DNA of 64,000 nt from Ruegeria lacuscaerulensis (lineage in GTDB: Bacteria > Pseudomonadota > Alphaproteobacteria > Rhodobacterales > Rhodobacteraceae), in the NCBI RefSeq assembly GCF_013034685.1, contig NZ_WQGO01000004.1:434001-498000 (forward strand), given 5' to 3'. Made by a program: the position numbers and the translations under genes. The first letter of the stretch is position 1, and each line of letters starts with the position of its first letter. Below are positions 8,991 through 18,199 of the stretch, one piece after another. Under the pieces are notes generated by a model that worked only from the letters and a program-made list of their open reading frames with translations, had not been told where the DNA came from and did no database searches.

Positions 8991-9557
8991 ATGTCTAGCC
9001 CGAAGCAGCGCAATCCATCCGCAACCAAAAACGCTCTGCTTGATGCAGCGCGAACAGAATTTCAGCGGACGGGGTATAATGGGGCGAGCACACGCAATAT
9101 CGCGTCGGATGCCGGGTGCAATGCCGCGCTCATCAATCGTTACTTTGGCTCGAAGATCGGCTTATTCGAAGCTGTCATGGAAGAATGTATTGATCTTGCC
9201 CCTCTTCACGGCCTGTCACCCAATGAGATGGTTGAGGCATTGGCTGACATCGCCTTGGGCAAAGCTGATCCAACGGGTGGCTTTGACCCTATGGTCGTCG
9301 CTATCAAGTCTTCCGGATCCGAGGAAGCGCATGACGTTATTCGTAACAAGCTCGGTAACCCGATGGTCGAGCAACTTGCCGCTTTGATCGGCGGTAACAA
9401 CGCTGATCAAAAGGCTGGAATGTTACTCAGCATCGTCTCAGGAATGTTCGTTGGTCGTGTTTCGGTGGATGCTGATGCACTATCTGCAGAACATGACGAT
9501 GCCATAAGAGCGTTATTAGGTCACGCGATGACGGCCGTGTTGTTGTCAGGGACGTAG
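8991..9557 (+). CDS. TetR/AcrR-family transcriptional regulator
   Basis: With start ATG 8991 the protein has 188 residues. A TetR helix-turn-helix fills residues 8-55 (ATKNALLDAARTEFQRTGYNG, then STRNIASDAGCNAALINRYFGSK), followed by an all-helical ligand domain. The frame stays open upstream (ATGs at 8931 and 8880), but those starts would place an operator-like palindrome inside the gene and add residues unlike the family, so I prefer the shorter form. Autoregulation and control of the divergent HD gene are inferred from the twin palindromes. The inducer is unknown. Confidence 0.88.
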   Translation: MSSPKQRNPSATKNALLDAARTEFQRTGYNGASTRNIASDAGCNAALINRYFGSKIGLFEAVMEECIDLAPLHGLSPNEMVEALADIALGKADPTGGFDPMVVAIKSSGSEEAHDVIRNKLGNPMVEQLAALIGGNNADQKAGMLLSIVSGMFVGRVSVDADALSAEHDDAIRALLGHAMTAVLLSGT

Positions 9558-9676
9558 AGTACTTCTGGTCATTTGACATTCTGCTTCGAAGCGGCCATTC
9601 GCACATGGCGCAGCATTTGGAAAAATGGGCACGAAGCGGACGTTCAGAGATGTCAAGCCGATGCCTGCCTTGCGGA

Positions 9677-10861
9677 CTAAGCAGACCTTAGGAAATCGAG
9701 CGATACATGCATAATCGTTTCCCATGCGTCTGTTCCTGGCAGAGGTACGTGATTTCTACCTTCCACGATTCTCAACTGTGCATCTCGCAGCAAAGAGGCC
9801 AGCAAGCTAGATTGGCTTACTGGATTGACGGAGTCTTCAGTTGTGTGAACTACGAGGACCGGCACCCGTACTTGGTCGAGGATGTTTGATACATCGAAGG
9901 TGTCTATCGAACGCCTGAGTTCGATCGCAGTGTCCGGTGATGCAGAGGCCAACTGCATCTTGCACATGTCATCAATCTGTACCGCCGATGCTTCGGGCAT
10001 AAATAACGTCGCATAAGCCTTGCCAAATGCACCGCTTGGCTTGCCCCAACCTTCTGATATGAGGTCAAGAAAGGTATCCGCCTGAACAGAGTTGGGTTCG
10101 GGCTCACGGACGGCGCGGCCCTGAACAAAACCACCGTACAAAACCATTCGGCTTACGCGCTCAGGATAGGCGGCCGCGAATGCCAGCGACACAGGCACCC
10201 CCTGTGAAGTCGCCCAGATCGGAAAGCGTTCGAGTCCAGCGTCGTCGGCCACAGCAAGCATGTCTTCGACCAGCCGTTCAAGCGCGAAGTCCGTCGCGGA
10301 GGCTCCCGAAAGCCCGGTCCCCCTCTGATCGTATCGCGTAAGAGAAAAATGTGCGCCAAGGCGATCAAGCGTCGGTCGCCTGACTTCACTCTCCCAATCC
10401 ATATTCAGATGCGTCAGGAATTGCCCGGCCCTCATCAAAGGTGGACCTTCGCCGCTAGTAGCGTAGGCGATGACAGTGCCATCCGCGGATCGAGCAGCTT
10501 TGCTGATCTGGCGATCAGAGCGTGGTTTAGGTGTATCAGGGCTTGTCCGCGCGACGCTGGAGACTTCAACAGAGAACCGATACCCCCGCTTACTCAGCGT
10601 TTCGAGCATGCGGTTCGCACGATCGTTGTCGCCGATGGCCCGTCTGACCGCATTGATCCTGGTTGAAATAGTTGAATCTGAGACAATCCTGCCATCCCAG
10701 ACATTTTCGACAAGATCGTCGCGCGAGACCACTATTTCTGGATTCCGCAAGAAGTATTCCAACACGCCGAAAACCTGCGGCTCAAGACGTACGGATTTAC
10801 CTGACTTCCAAAACATCTGCCGATCAGTATCGACCGCGCAATCTCCGAAAGTGACCTTCAT
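9677..10861 (-). CDS. winged-helix DNA-binding domain fused to an alpha/beta hydrolase
   Basis: Residues 1-98 are an OmpR/CadC-type winged helix (VRLEPQVFGVLEYFLRN, then RINAVRRAIGDNDRANRMLE and KRGYRFSV). A linker of about 25 residues leads to an alpha/beta-hydrolase domain from residue 123 to the end at 394. The hydrolase has a complete-looking triad: Ser219 in the nucleophile elbow ATSQG, Asp343 in HTTEDS and His371 in GRNHVPL. There is no membrane segment, so unlike CadC this would be a soluble one-component regulator whose hydrolase domain binds or cleaves a small ester or lactone. The target is unknown. The 9558-9676 gap downstream holds a degraded repeat-like sequence. Confidence 0.85.
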   Translation of the reverse strand: MKVTFGDCAVDTDRQMFWKSGKSVRLEPQVFGVLEYFLRNPEIVVSRDDLVENVWDGRIVSDSTISTRINAVRRAIGDNDRANRMLETLSKRGYRFSVEVSSVARTSPDTPKPRSDRQISKAARSADGTVIAYATSGEGPPLMRAGQFLTHLNMDWESEVRRPTLDRLGAHFSLTRYDQRGTGLSGASATDFALERLVEDMLAVADDAGLERFPIWATSQGVPVSLAFAAAYPERVSRMVLYGGFVQGRAVREPEPNSVQADTFLDLISEGWGKPSGAFGKAYATLFMPEASAVQIDDMCKMQLASASPDTAIELRRSIDTFDVSNILDQVRVPVLVVHTTEDSVNPVSQSSLLASLLRDAQLRIVEGRNHVPLPGTDAWETIMHVSLDFLRSA

Positions 10862-11160
10862 AGACTAAGCATGACTCAATGTGGGCAATCCGAGAAGGCC
10901 TAATTTTTCTCAAGAAAATCTGGATGCTCTCTTCAAGTATTCGCCCGCCTGCGAAGGCACAGTGTTCACGTCACACAAGGAACAAACACATGCCAACCCC
11001 TAGTTCTCAAATGCCTGACCTTCGCCAAATCGGATCTGATTGTGCATTCGGTCGCAGCCAGCAGTGCGATTACATATTTGCCGCCGTCCGTTCAGTGTTC
11101 ATTCGACTTCGCCATTTAGCCAAAAAAACCCAAGACAACAGAACGCAATAATAGGTTAGT
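10862..11160. other. intergenic spacer without a convincing gene
   Basis: This 299-bp gap separates the divergent hydrolase-regulator and the short AraC gene. An open frame at 10879-11151 encodes a basic sequence of low protein quality with no motif. I see no clear promoter or terminator. Confidence 0.5.
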
Positions 11161-11559
11161 ATGTCGTTCCCCGCGTTTTGGTTGATGCAGCAATCAAAAT
11201 TTGAACGAAACGAGGCGACGGAAGCGGACAGTCCCATTCAAAAAGTGCTCGACTTGGCCTACTTAGTCTCTGTGATTGACTACTCCGCATGGCCCGGCTT
11301 GGACGGGTTTGCAAAATTCATCGGTTTGCATTCTAAAACGCTGCAAAGAGAACTTACAAGACACGACACCACAGGGGCAGAACTCGTAGGCAGCGCGAAA
11401 ATGCGTCAGGCGGAGCAATGGTTGACCGAGGGGCGCCTTTCCATAACAAAGATTGGAAAGAACTTGGGCTACAAAAACCTAAGTGCGTTTACACGAACGT
11501 GTCGCCGTTGGTTTGGATCGTCGCCTTGCCGGTTAAGGCACGACCTAGATGGTCGATGA
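11161..11559 (+). CDS. short AraC-type HTH protein, probably a truncated regulator
   Basis: Only 132 residues are present. Residues 45-128 form a recognisable AraC/XylS DNA-binding domain with two helix-turn-helices (LDGFAKFIGLHSKTLQREL and SITKIGKNLGYKNLSAFTRT, followed by CRRWFGSSPCRLRH). AraC regulators usually have about 300 residues with an N-terminal effector domain; here at most 40 residues precede the HTH. Either it is a stand-alone DNA-binding protein or, more likely given the decayed surroundings, the 3' remnant of a larger gene. I found no matching N-terminal half in the preceding 300 bp. Confidence 0.6.
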   Translation: MSFPAFWLMQQSKFERNEATEADSPIQKVLDLAYLVSVIDYSAWPGLDGFAKFIGLHSKTLQRELTRHDTTGAELVGSAKMRQAEQWLTEGRLSITKIGKNLGYKNLSAFTRTCRRWFGSSPCRLRHDLDGR

Positions 11560-11688
11560 TTTGCCCGTGAAGTATGTCCGCTTTGCCAGCAAAACCTGAG
11601 AACAACAAATTACGATTTGATTATACAAAATGTTGGAGTATCCTTTTTCGAAGCACCCACATATAGATTGGCTGTTTAGGAGGGGACG

Positions 11689-13314
11689 GTGAAAGTTCTT
11701 AGATCAGCGGTAGCAACTGTACTGACTGCAACGCTGATGACTTGCCCCAATTTAGGCGCAGCAGACCAAGTCTCGGAGCAGATAGAAGCGCTGCTACGGT
11801 CAAATACGAATGCGAGTGGCACACTTTCTAACAGTAAGAGTTTGGACGCAGGAATCCTTGTGCCTCGTTTCTATACAGACAGAGAATTTGCGCCAGCTTG
11901 GACAAGTTTTGAATTGGTCGACGAACTATTTCAGGAGTTGGATGGAGCAATTGATCAGGGCTTTACGCCGAGTGATTTCAAGCTAGAAGAGCTTCGATCC
12001 GCTTTCAAAGACTCACAGGCTGGCGATGCCTCAAATAAAGCCCTGTTCGACATTTTGGCAACCGACGCCGCAGTAAAACTCGTGCATCATTTGGTTTTTG
12101 GAAAAGTCGATCCAAACGCATTGGACGACGATTGGAACTTCTCAAAACCAGTAATTCAACAAGACCCTTCCATTGTATTGAACCAATTTCTTCAAGGTGA
12201 AGGCTTCAGCGCTTTGATTGAACGCATCGATATCGACAATGCGCAATATACGATGCTCGTTGATGCATTGCGCAAATACAGAGCAATTGCATCAAAGGGA
12301 GGCTGGAACAAAGTCCCCGAAGAAACAGTTCTGAAGCCGGAAATGGTGGATCCTGCCGTCGCCGAACTGCGAAAAAGGCTAGCGACAGAAGGCTACGATG
12401 GAACAAATGAATTTCCAGAAATCAGGCAAAACGGCATAGATCCAGCTTGGGTTTATGACGATTACTTGGTGCAGTTGGTTAAATCCTTTCAAAATCGTCA
12501 TGGCTTGGAAGCAGATGGCGTCGTTGGTGGTAAGACTTTCGCGTCTCTCAACAAACCTGTCGAAGATCGCATAAACAAGTTGCGCCTCAGCCTGGAACGA
12601 GGCCGTTGGCTCATGCGGGAAATCGACGAAGAGTTCGTGCTGGTAAATATTGCAGGCGCTCGTACTTACTTGGTCACATCTGGCGGGACGCTTTGGACCA
12701 CCCGATCAATCACAGGTTCAGCCTACCGCAAAACCCCAGTGTTCCGAGATGAGATTGAATACATGGAATTCAATCCGACTTGGACCGTTCCCGCCTCGAT
12801 TTTTCGGAAAGACAAGCTTTCGCGCATCCGCAAGGATCCTGCCTATCTGGCGCGCAACAACTACTTAGTTCGGAACAAAGACGGTCACACAATTCCTGCC
12901 AACGCTGTGAACTGGGGGGCAAAGAATCCCGGCGTCACTTTGGTTCAGCAGCCGGGCCCAGACAATGCGTTAGGTTTAGTCAAGTTCATGTTTCCCAATA
13001 AATACGCAGTGTACTTGCATGATACCAACGACCGCAGCCTTTTCGACCGAAATGAGCGGAACCTAAGTTCCGGCTGCGTGCGTCTTGAGTATCCGTTCGA
13101 ATTTGCCAGCCTTTTGATGGAGGGAGAGCCGGGCTGGAGCCGGCAAAAGATGCAATCCATTCTCGATAGCGGGAAGACAACGCGAGTTAACCTACCCGAG
13201 CCCATGCCGGTCCTTTTGACCTATTGGACTGCGTGGGTCGAAGATGGGGCCGTACATTTTCGTGAGGACCCATACGAACGAGATGCTCGAATACTTGAAG
13301 CTTTGGACCGATGA
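11689..13314 (+). CDS. L,D-transpeptidase of the YcbB/LdtD type, periplasmic
   Basis: The start is GTG 11689, preceded by TAGGAGGGG. Of 541 residues, the first 25 form a signal peptide. A peptidoglycan-binding-like domain lies around residues 255-290 (DDYLVQLVKSFQNRHGLEAD), followed by a YkuD catalytic domain. The active site reads HDTNDRS, then LSSGCVRLEYP, with the nucleophile Cys463. Such enzymes make 3-3 cross-links in peptidoglycan or attach proteins to it, and the long N-terminal scaffold is typical of YcbB. The gene is followed after 112 bp by an AsmA-family gene, so both act at the envelope, but I see no evidence of co-transcription. Confidence 0.9.
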   Translation: MKVLRSAVATVLTATLMTCPNLGAADQVSEQIEALLRSNTNASGTLSNSKSLDAGILVPRFYTDREFAPAWTSFELVDELFQELDGAIDQGFTPSDFKLEELRSAFKDSQAGDASNKALFDILATDAAVKLVHHLVFGKVDPNALDDDWNFSKPVIQQDPSIVLNQFLQGEGFSALIERIDIDNAQYTMLVDALRKYRAIASKGGWNKVPEETVLKPEMVDPAVAELRKRLATEGYDGTNEFPEIRQNGIDPAWVYDDYLVQLVKSFQNRHGLEADGVVGGKTFASLNKPVEDRINKLRLSLERGRWLMREIDEEFVLVNIAGARTYLVTSGGTLWTTRSITGSAYRKTPVFRDEIEYMEFNPTWTVPASIFRKDKLSRIRKDPAYLARNNYLVRNKDGHTIPANAVNWGAKNPGVTLVQQPGPDNALGLVKFMFPNKYAVYLHDTNDRSLFDRNERNLSSGCVRLEYPFEFASLLMEGEPGWSRQKMQSILDSGKTTRVNLPEPMPVLLTYWTAWVEDGAVHFREDPYERDARILEALDR

Positions 13315-13426
13315 ACACGTCATTCTCAAAGAGATACGCAATTCTGAGTGTGCTAAATTGCCAGTAGGATTGGTGACTTCCAATTGGCGGAAATTCGAAG
13401 CAGTGTGAGCTGCAATAGGGGAGCAC

Positions 13427-16171
13427 ATGAGGGTTTGGCTCGTAAGAATAGTTGGGCTTGTTGCATTTCTAGCCTTCGCTGCCGTCGCTTTTGTCTGGTT
13501 GTTGCTTGCCGCTCCGATGTTCTCGGACACGCGGCGCGGCCTTGTGGAAAGAGTTCTTTCGGAACAAATTGGGCGGCCACTTCTTGTCAACGATGATGTA
13601 AGCGTCGCGCTTGGCCGCACGAGTTACATTCACGTCGGTGGCGTGGTCATCCCGAGCCAGACAATGCCGGAGTCACCTCTTGTAGAGTTGAACCTGCTGG
13701 AACTGGAGCTGGACATTGTCGCCTTGACCAACGGTCGTCTGTATTTTGACAATCTCGTCGTGGAAGGGCTCCAAGCAAATCTTCTTACAGCCGCAGACGG
13801 CACGACAAGTTGGCGAAAAGGCAGGCCAACACCCAGGCCCGTGTCCGAGGAACCTGTATCAGCGGATGATCAAAAAGACGTCGCTAGCGCTGATAGTATC
13901 GATGAAAGCGACACCGAAAGCAGTGGGATCTTGAACTTCCTGAGCGACAAGAACGTCAGTTTCACGTCAATCGGGTTAAACATCGACGACAAGGTCTCGG
14001 GCTTCTCGTTTGTGTTTGACCTCCAGTCACTCGCGCTCGAACAAGTAGATAATGGACAAAGAACAAAGGTCTCTGGTTCCGGCTCCGTCAACGGTCAGGG
14101 TTTCGAAATCGAAGGCGACTACCCCCATGACGCGCCATTTAAGACGCGAGCGAGTTTTGGAGAAATGACCGTGAGCTATGATGGCGAGCCCTTCACGGAA
14201 GACGAAGGTGGTGGCTATCGAGCTGTGTTGGAGATGGACACCGGTGAATTCGGTGATTTTCTAGATGTCATTGGGTTGGAACGCGTTTTGGAAGGGAATG
14301 GTCAGTTGCAGGCTGAGCTCGTGTCTCAGGACGCCCTGAAGATCGAGGCGTTTACAACTACCGTAAGCCTGGAGGATGGACAAAAACTCGAAGCTGAAGG
14401 TTCAATAGATGACCTCTACACCGCTCAGGGCGTTGATCTGCTTTTCAACGCACGGCTTCATCCGGAAGGACAGCCGCCGCCAGCAGCAAAAAGTATCCAA
14501 GAACTGAAGTTTACTGGCTTTGAAATGCATATGGTCGGATCCCTGGCTTCCTTCGAATTCGAGAAGTTGCTGTTCCAAACCAATGCATTTGACCAAGGGC
14601 TGGACGTAATCGGCCCAGCCTCAATCGAAAGCATTCGCCGCATGCCAGACGGACGGCTCGCCATGTTGGGCATTGCGCTACAAGCCGGTCCAATTGACGA
14701 GCCTGTCCTGAAAGCCGAAGGTGAAATCCTCGATCTGCTTCAGCTTCAGAACGTGACTTTCGATGGTTTGCTAAACGGGCCCGCCAAGTTGATTTTGCCC
14801 AACCTCAACGAAGACTATGTTGACCAGTTCGGCGGCGTCAAAGCCGATTTCAACATATCCAATGCGGGCGGGCCAGTTTCTCTCAACAGGTTCAACGCGA
14901 CCACTTACGACACCGATCTCTGGGCGCTCGATCTTGCACTATCTGTCAACGAGCTAAAAGGGCTGGCTGGTCTCGATTTTGATGTGAAACTGGACGTCGA
15001 CGACAGCGCCCAGTTTCTGACCGCGCTCAACCTGCAACCTGTTGAAATCGGAGCACTCGCTATCGATGCTGAAACCTCCAGGCAGGGTGAAGACTTTGAT
15101 GCCGCAATCCAGTTCGAGGCTGGGTCCTCGCATCTTCTTGCGGCTTTGGATGCAAAGTTTCCCGAAGGTGCACCCGTCATCCGTGGCAACATTACGAGCG
15201 AGCGTCTCGATCTCAACGACCTAAAGAACCTGACTACTGTACTGGACCAACTGAAAAGTCTGCTAGGCGAGACCACGAAGGAACCTGAAGCCGAAGTTCA
15301 ACCTTTGGTTTTACCGAAGGAGACAGACGTCCAGCCCTTGGTATTGCCAAAGGAAAAAGGGAAACCTGCCGATCTTCTGGATGTGCAGCGCGTGCTGCTA
15401 GAAGCTGACGTTGAGGTACAGATCGAATTCAAAGAGATTGTAGGCCAGCAAGGAGTAACGTCCGTTTCAAGTCAATTGTCTGCCAAAGATGGAACTGTGG
15501 ATTTCGGACCTCTTCAGATGGCTTATGGCGGTGGAAACTTCAGCTTGCGGGCGGTCATGGATCTGATTGACTCTCCTGGTTGGCTTTCATTGTCGGGATC
15601 GACCTCGGGATGGGAATTCGGCGAAATCTTGGATGAGTTGGGCATTGGTATTGAGGCCTATGGGCGTTTGAGCGGTGAGTTCAACGTTTCTGGCAGTACC
15701 GCCTCGGGCAAGGCCTTCATCAATTCCATGCGTGGCAATGTATCTTTGTCGATGTCACAGGGCTATATCAGTACCAGTTTGCTGGAGTTAGCCGGGCTGG
15801 GCATCTTCCCATGGCTGTTTTCGGAGGAGTTCCGACAAGGTTACACCGACATCACTTGCGTGGTCGCCCCGGTTGATATTCAAGCTGGGCGGGTGAGCTC
15901 AAACTCCATCGTTATTGAAACGGGATCGGTTCAATTGGTTGCAAAAGGGCAATTGGATTGGCTGAACGATACGATAGCAATAAGAGCGGAGCCGCGGCGC
16001 GTTGGCAAACCCCTATCCCGAAGCGCTTGGCCCTTTGATGTGACGGGCCAGCTTACCTCACCAAAGTTCAAGCTGCATGTGGGTGGGTCGAGAAACAAGG
16101 CCCCGGAAGGCGCTGATGCCATGCCTGCCGACAGGCAGCCATGTGTACCGGACATCAATCAATTGCAATAA
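13427..16171 (+). CDS. AsmA-family envelope protein
   Basis: This 914-residue protein starts with a single membrane anchor (residues 5-30, VRIVGLVAFLAFAAVAFVWL) followed by a long beta-rich periplasmic region. The AsmA N-terminal pattern is clear (RRGLVERVLSEQIGRPLLV, then the IVALTNGRLYFDNLVVEG strand region), as is the C-terminal AsmA domain (GNVSLSMSQGYISTSLLELA, ending GQLTSPKFKLHVGG). AsmA-like proteins are implicated in lipid transport or outer-membrane assembly. A short internal duplication, EVQPLVLPKE/DVQPLVLPKE, occurs near residue 625. GGGGAG precedes the ATG. The gene is convergent with the next one, 11 bp away. Confidence 0.88.
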   Translation: MRVWLVRIVGLVAFLAFAAVAFVWLLLAAPMFSDTRRGLVERVLSEQIGRPLLVNDDVSVALGRTSYIHVGGVVIPSQTMPESPLVELNLLELELDIVALTNGRLYFDNLVVEGLQANLLTAADGTTSWRKGRPTPRPVSEEPVSADDQKDVASADSIDESDTESSGILNFLSDKNVSFTSIGLNIDDKVSGFSFVFDLQSLALEQVDNGQRTKVSGSGSVNGQGFEIEGDYPHDAPFKTRASFGEMTVSYDGEPFTEDEGGGYRAVLEMDTGEFGDFLDVIGLERVLEGNGQLQAELVSQDALKIEAFTTTVSLEDGQKLEAEGSIDDLYTAQGVDLLFNARLHPEGQPPPAAKSIQELKFTGFEMHMVGSLASFEFEKLLFQTNAFDQGLDVIGPASIESIRRMPDGRLAMLGIALQAGPIDEPVLKAEGEILDLLQLQNVTFDGLLNGPAKLILPNLNEDYVDQFGGVKADFNISNAGGPVSLNRFNATTYDTDLWALDLALSVNELKGLAGLDFDVKLDVDDSAQFLTALNLQPVEIGALAIDAETSRQGEDFDAAIQFEAGSSHLLAALDAKFPEGAPVIRGNITSERLDLNDLKNLTTVLDQLKSLLGETTKEPEAEVQPLVLPKETDVQPLVLPKEKGKPADLLDVQRVLLEADVEVQIEFKEIVGQQGVTSVSSQLSAKDGTVDFGPLQMAYGGGNFSLRAVMDLIDSPGWLSLSGSTSGWEFGEILDELGIGIEAYGRLSGEFNVSGSTASGKAFINSMRGNVSLSMSQGYISTSLLELAGLGIFPWLFSEEFRQGYTDITCVVAPVDIQAGRVSSNSIVIETGSVQLVAKGQLDWLNDTIAIRAEPRRVGKPLSRSAWPFDVTGQLTSPKFKLHVGGSRNKAPEGADAMPADRQPCVPDINQLQ

Positions 16172-16182
16172 TCGGGCGCGCC

Positions 16183-16683
16183 CTAGTTCTTCAGCGGTTC
16201 CGGCTGCTCGGCCTGACACGCCAGAACGGCCTCAATGGCTTTTGCAGATCCGCTGAGATCGAGTTCAACCTCGGCCCCGCTTTCGCCAATGATCGTAACG
16301 CTTTGGCGCTTTCCAAACTCGGTTACAAACGCCGGGTTGTCGAAAAAGGCGTAGCCACCGGGAACTCCATTCTTGTAGACACCCACGGCTTCTCCTTCGA
16401 ATTTCGCATCACCAAAGTCGAACCTTACGATGCCCGTCGCACCGTCTTCGATTTGAACCCAGGCCGGATTAAAGGCAGCAAAGAAGCCGCCAGCCTGATT
16501 GGGCGCTGCACCAATTTCAACGGTCATGTCGTTTTCAAAGGGCTTCCACGCGAGACAGCCGTTGCCCTTTTCGGGATCAATCAGGATTGTCCAGTCCCCG
16601 GAATCACCCCACCGCTCCATACCAGCGGCATGAAGTAAGCTTGCACAAAACAAAGCCAATGTTGCCAGCACATACCTGTACAT
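16183..16683 (-). CDS. secreted protein of unknown function
   Basis: The 166-residue protein has a signal peptide (YVLATLALFCASLLHA, cleavage near residue 20). The mature part is beta-rich, with repeated GD/GN turns and two cysteines (NGCLAWKP near residue 43 and VLACQAEQ near the end) that could form a disulfide. I do not recognise the family. It stands alone and faces the AsmA gene. Confidence 0.7.
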   Translation of the reverse strand: MYRYVLATLALFCASLLHAAGMERWGDSGDWTILIDPEKGNGCLAWKPFENDMTVEIGAAPNQAGGFFAAFNPAWVQIEDGATGIVRFDFGDAKFEGEAVGVYKNGVPGGYAFFDNPAFVTEFGKRQSVTIIGESGAEVELDLSGSAKAIEAVLACQAEQPEPLKN

Positions 16684-17149
16684 TTTTAACCCCAGATTAG
16701 TTTTGAAGGTTTACCCATCCTACCGATCAAGGAAGATCAATCAAACGATACAGAAGAAGCTTAATCAGGTCGCAAGTTTTTGGTGCGCAACAGTGAAGTC
16801 TGCTTCCTGCTCATAGCCGTATACGCTGCTATTGGAAGGAATGCCCGGTTTGAACAGTCTGCTGCACTTTGCAAAGTCCGCTTTCTGCGCATTGCTGTCA
16901 TTGGGACATCGCGCGGCAGCGGTCAAAATGGGCTCGCTGCCGTCGTTAGTTGCGGTTTGCCCAAATGACCGTTTCGCGGACAAAGCGGATAGTCAAATGA
17001 AGTGCAGGAATTTCTGCTGTCGACCAGTTGCTGACATCTGGCATTTACCGTCGATGCAGAGATGCGGCCCCCCAAGGCGACATTCGCTGCGGCCGCAACA
17101 TAAACGCAGTTCATTTGACAAATTCAGACGCGTTTTGACAAAATCAGAC
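16684..17149. other. spacer with dispersed repeat and direct repeats before the GlxA-type regulator
   Basis: No gene is convincing here; the regulator's frame is open from 16832 but that extension is not protein-like. At 16966-16989 lies TGACCGTTTCGCGGACAAAG, a copy of the dispersed repeat, with CATTCGCTGCGGCCGC (about 17080) resembling the right flank of the 8.26-kb copy. At 17114-17129 and 17134-17149 are two direct repeats, TTTGACAAATTCAGAC and TTTGACAAAATCAGAC, 20 bp apart; the second abuts the start codon. Confidence 0.55.
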
Positions 17150-18199
17150 ATGTCCAGTCCAATCATAACCCAGCATGAAATAATCGCTCTCGTGACTCCA
17201 CATTTCAATGCGTCGGCGACAACGTCGTTCATTGATCCGTTTCGCGTGGCTAACTACTTGTCAGGGAGAAATAAGTTTTCGTGGACCCTTGTCTCAGAAA
17301 ACGGCGGCGGGATCGAGGCCAGCAATGGGATGCTGATTGAAACCGCCCCCGTTAAAGACGTCAATGCAAGCAACCCTTGGCTCGTTCTTGTTAGTTCAAG
17401 CTGGACGCCCGAGCGCTACACGTCGCACGAGCTTCGCAATTTGTTTCAAAAGTGGTGGCGGTCGGGCGCGATCATCGGTGGATTGGACACAGGCGCGATC
17501 ATACTTGCAAACGCAGGTATGCTGAAGGGAAAGACAGCGACGGTTCATTACGAACATATCGATGCATTCATCGAAATCGCCCCGGATACGGACGTGTCTG
17601 AGAATATGTTCGTGCAAGATGACCGCATATTCACGTGTTGCGGGGGCACGGCGTCTACTGATGCGGGGCTGCGGTTAGTGCATGCGGTGGCCGGCGAGAG
17701 CATTGCGAATGCGACGGCGCGGTATCTGTTTCATCACGAGGTTCGAGGCGAAGGGCGTTCGCAGAACCCCAAAGTCGTCGAGCCAATGGGCTATGTCACG
17801 TCTGGCGTTGTGCGAGCGGCAATCGACTTAATGGAAGCCCACCTCGAAACGACGCTGTCGATACCTGAGATCGCGGAAAGACTGGGTGTCTCACAACGTC
17901 AACTCAGCCGATTGTTCGATCAGTACGTGTACAAATCACCTGTCGCCTATTATCGCGACATTCGCTTGGACCGGGCCCGCGGACTGGTTACCCAAACCGA
18001 ATTGAAATTCAGTGAAATCGCGGCCGCATCCGGGTTCAACAGTCAGGTTCATTTCAGCCGCGCCTATAATCAACGGTTCGGTTTAACACCAAGCGCAGAT
18101 CGGATCGAAGGTCGCGTCCCTTTCGAGTTCCGCGCCTGGCCGATGTACAAGCCGGATCTCAAGAGCGATGCGGACGCGTCGCGATCTGCATCGCCGTAA
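17150..18199 (+). CDS. GlxA-type AraC regulator (DJ-1/PfpI-like sensor plus AraC HTH)
   Basis: From ATG 17150 the protein has 349 residues. Residues 1-200 form a DJ-1/PfpI (class I amidotransferase-like) domain (IGGLDTGAIILANAGMLKGK, FTCCGGTASTD). Residues 215-320 are an AraC HTH (PEIAERLGVSQRQLSRLFDQ, FSEIAAASGFNSQVHFSRAY). This architecture includes GbdR, CdhR and ArgR-type activators of glycine-betaine, carnitine and arginine catabolism, which fits the adjacent operon. The gene is convergent with that operon and overlaps the carnitine-dehydrogenase-like gene tail-to-tail by 41 nt. No Shine-Dalgarno is obvious; direct repeats lie immediately upstream. Confidence 0.88.
   Translation: MSSPIITQHEIIALVTPHFNASATTSFIDPFRVANYLSGRNKFSWTLVSENGGGIEASNGMLIETAPVKDVNASNPWLVLVSSSWTPERYTSHELRNLFQKWWRSGAIIGGLDTGAIILANAGMLKGKTATVHYEHIDAFIEIAPDTDVSENMFVQDDRIFTCCGGTASTDAGLRLVHAVAGESIANATARYLFHHEVRGEGRSQNPKVVEPMGYVTSGVVRAAIDLMEAHLETTLSIPEIAERLGVSQRQLSRLFDQYVYKSPVAYYRDIRLDRARGLVTQTELKFSEIAAASGFNSQVHFSRAYNQRFGLTPSADRIEGRVPFEFRAWPMYKPDLKSDADASRSASP

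Noticed and set aside
10879..11151. 90-codon plus-strand frame before the short AraC gene
   Set aside because: No motif, no good ribosome-binding site and low-complexity basic composition; it does not resemble an AraC effector domain.
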